In this document: in pieces, positions 13,437 through 14,267 of the stretch
Layout of the letters: each line of letters opens with the position of its first letter
Position numbering within the stretch: the first letter of the stretch is position 1
Assembly (NCBI GenBank): GCA_041163765.1
Contig: JBEAQS010000049.1
Span: forward strand, 1-14,267
Source of the DNA: MAG-120531 sp041163765
GTDB lineage: Bacteria; Bacteroidota; Bacteroidia; Flavobacteriales; Flavobacteriaceae
DNA: 14,267 nucleotides
Direction: 5' to 3'
Notes under the pieces: model-generated
Database searches by the model: none
Told to the model about the DNA's origin: nothing
The model's input: the letters and a program-made list of their open reading frames with translations, nothing else
Translations under genes and position numbers: made by a program

Positions 13437-14267
13437 ATTGGCCGACAAATAAAGGCCGTTCCCCCATTAAAGCATTTACCTCCTCTTTCACCTGGGCGAT
13501 CACACTAGCGTCGTCTTTGTTGGTCAATACTCTATCCACCAAAGCGGCAATAGTTTCCATATCCGACTCTTTTAAACCACGGGTGGTTACCGCAGGAGTT
13601 CCAAATCGAATTCCAGAAGTAACAAAAGGAGATTTATCGTCAAAAGGCACCATGTTTTTGTTAGCGGTAATATCTGCCGCTACCAGCACATTTTCTGCTT
13701 CTTTACCTGTAATGTTTTTATTGCGCAAATCAATTAACATCATGTGATTATCTGTCCCTCCTGAAATTAGGTGATAATCTCTTTTTACAAAGGCATGAGC
13801 TAAGGCTTGGGCATTTTTTTGTACTTGAATGGCGTAATGCAAAAACTCATCGCTCAAGCATTGGCCAAAAGCCACTGCTTTAGCTGCGATGATGTGTTCC
13901 AATGGGCCGCCTTGATTACCAGGAAAAACAGCTAAATCCAACAGGGTGGACATCATGCGAATTTCCCCTTTAGGGCCTTTAATTCCCATAGGGTTCTCAA
14001 AATCTTGACCCATAAGGATTAAACCTCCTCTGGGGCCTCTCAAGGTTTTGTGTGTCGTGGTGGTCACGATATGACAATGCGGAATTGGATCATTGAGCAA
14101 TCCTTTGGCGATCAAACCGGCTGGATGAGATATATCCGCCAAGAGTAAAGCACCTACCCGATCGGCAATAGCTCTAAATCGAGCAAAATCCATATCCCTT
14201 GAATAAGCAGAGGCGCCCGCGATAATCATTTTTGGTTTTTCAGCTAGGGCAATTTCCTCAATCTTGT
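13435..14267 (-). CDS. glyA: Serine hydroxymethyltransferase (5' end outside the window)
   Basis: PLP enzyme converting serine and tetrahydrofolate to glycine and 5,10-methylene-tetrahydrofolate, the main entry to one-carbon metabolism. The frame stays open through the right edge; the codons upstream of the Met at 14229 read K-I-E-E-I-A-L-A-E-K-P-K, family-like sequence, so this Met is internal and the gene is cut by the window. About 277 residues remain of roughly 420-430. Counting from the Met at 14229: GASAYSRDMDF (5-15); ADISHPAG (31-38) with the PLP-contacting Asp32 and His35; HCHIVTTTTHKTLRGPRGG (51-69), in which K61 (bases 14047-14049) is the PLP lysine; FPGNQGGPLEH; and SGIRFGTPAVTTRG near the C-terminus. 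The 3' end abuts ffs, and no terminator for glyA is visible before the antisense strand of ffs. Confidence 0.95.
   Translation of the reverse strand, partial: KIEEIALAEKPKMIIAGASAYSRDMDFARFRAIADRVGALLLADISHPAGLIAKGLLNDPIPHCHIVTTTTHKTLRGPRGGLILMGQDFENPMGIKGPKGEIRMMSTLLDLAVFPGNQGGPLEHIIAAKAVAFGQCLSDEFLHYAIQVQKNAQALAHAFVKRDYHLISGGTDNHMMLIDLRNKNITGKEAENVLVAADITANKNMVPFDDKSPFVTSGIRFGTPAVTTRGLKESDMETIAALVDRVLTNKDDASVIAQVKEEVNALMGERPLFVGQ

Noticed and set aside
13301..13747. 148-codon open frame on the plus strand across ffs and the glyA 3' end
   Set aside because: It is explained by the SRP RNA and by antisense of glyA; the protein shows no family and would require translating the SRP RNA.

Overview
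The window looks like ordinary chromosome from a member of the Bacteroidota, most likely of the class Flavobacteriia. The evidence is the family content (head-GIN/DUF2807 protein, two thioredoxin-fold lipoproteins, a Bacteroidota-type ABC-F protein with a degenerate second Walker A), several promoter-like sequences matching the Bacteroidota -7 box TAnnTTTG, and the absence of a Shine-Dalgarno sequence before every visible start codon. I saw no mobile element, CRISPR array, tRNA, phage gene or defence system, and no gap longer than 300 bases without a gene.

Layout, left to right. At 1-969 (+) lie the tail of an unidentified protein and a translationally coupled exported head-GIN protein. At 966-2507 (-) is a large conserved helical cytoplasmic protein of unknown role. 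At 2654-3814 (+) is a short 2-isopropylmalate synthase without the leucine-sensing domain. At 3811-5037 (-) is a lipoprotein with a C-terminal TlpA-like thioredoxin domain. At 5142-7568 (+) is pheT. At 7576-9195 (-) is an ABC-F ribosome-associated ATPase. At 9323-10699 (+) is a second thioredoxin-fold lipoprotein whose active-site cysteines are missing. A strong bidirectional terminator at 10700-10724 separates it from a three-gene minus-strand operon (13254 to 10735): glutaminyl-peptide cyclotransferase lipoprotein, short-chain dehydrogenase, transaldolase. At 13335-13436 (+) is the signal recognition particle RNA gene (ffs). It sits against the 3' end of glyA (serine hydroxymethyltransferase, -), whose 5' end lies outside the window.

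The genes are mostly housekeeping and do not form one pathway: leucine synthesis, tRNA charging, translation, protein targeting, one-carbon and serine/glycine metabolism, pentose phosphate, and envelope lipoproteins. The notable feature is compact packing with alternating strands. Two convergent gene pairs share a four-base palindrome holding both stop codons (CTAG at 966-969, TTAA at 3811-3814), a third has both stops in a small hairpin, and the ffs terminator T-run overlaps the glyA stop codon. The best finds are the ffs RNA with its promoter, the asymmetric ATP sites of the ABC-F protein, and the redox-dead thioredoxin lipoprotein. I found no convincing new multi-gene system.
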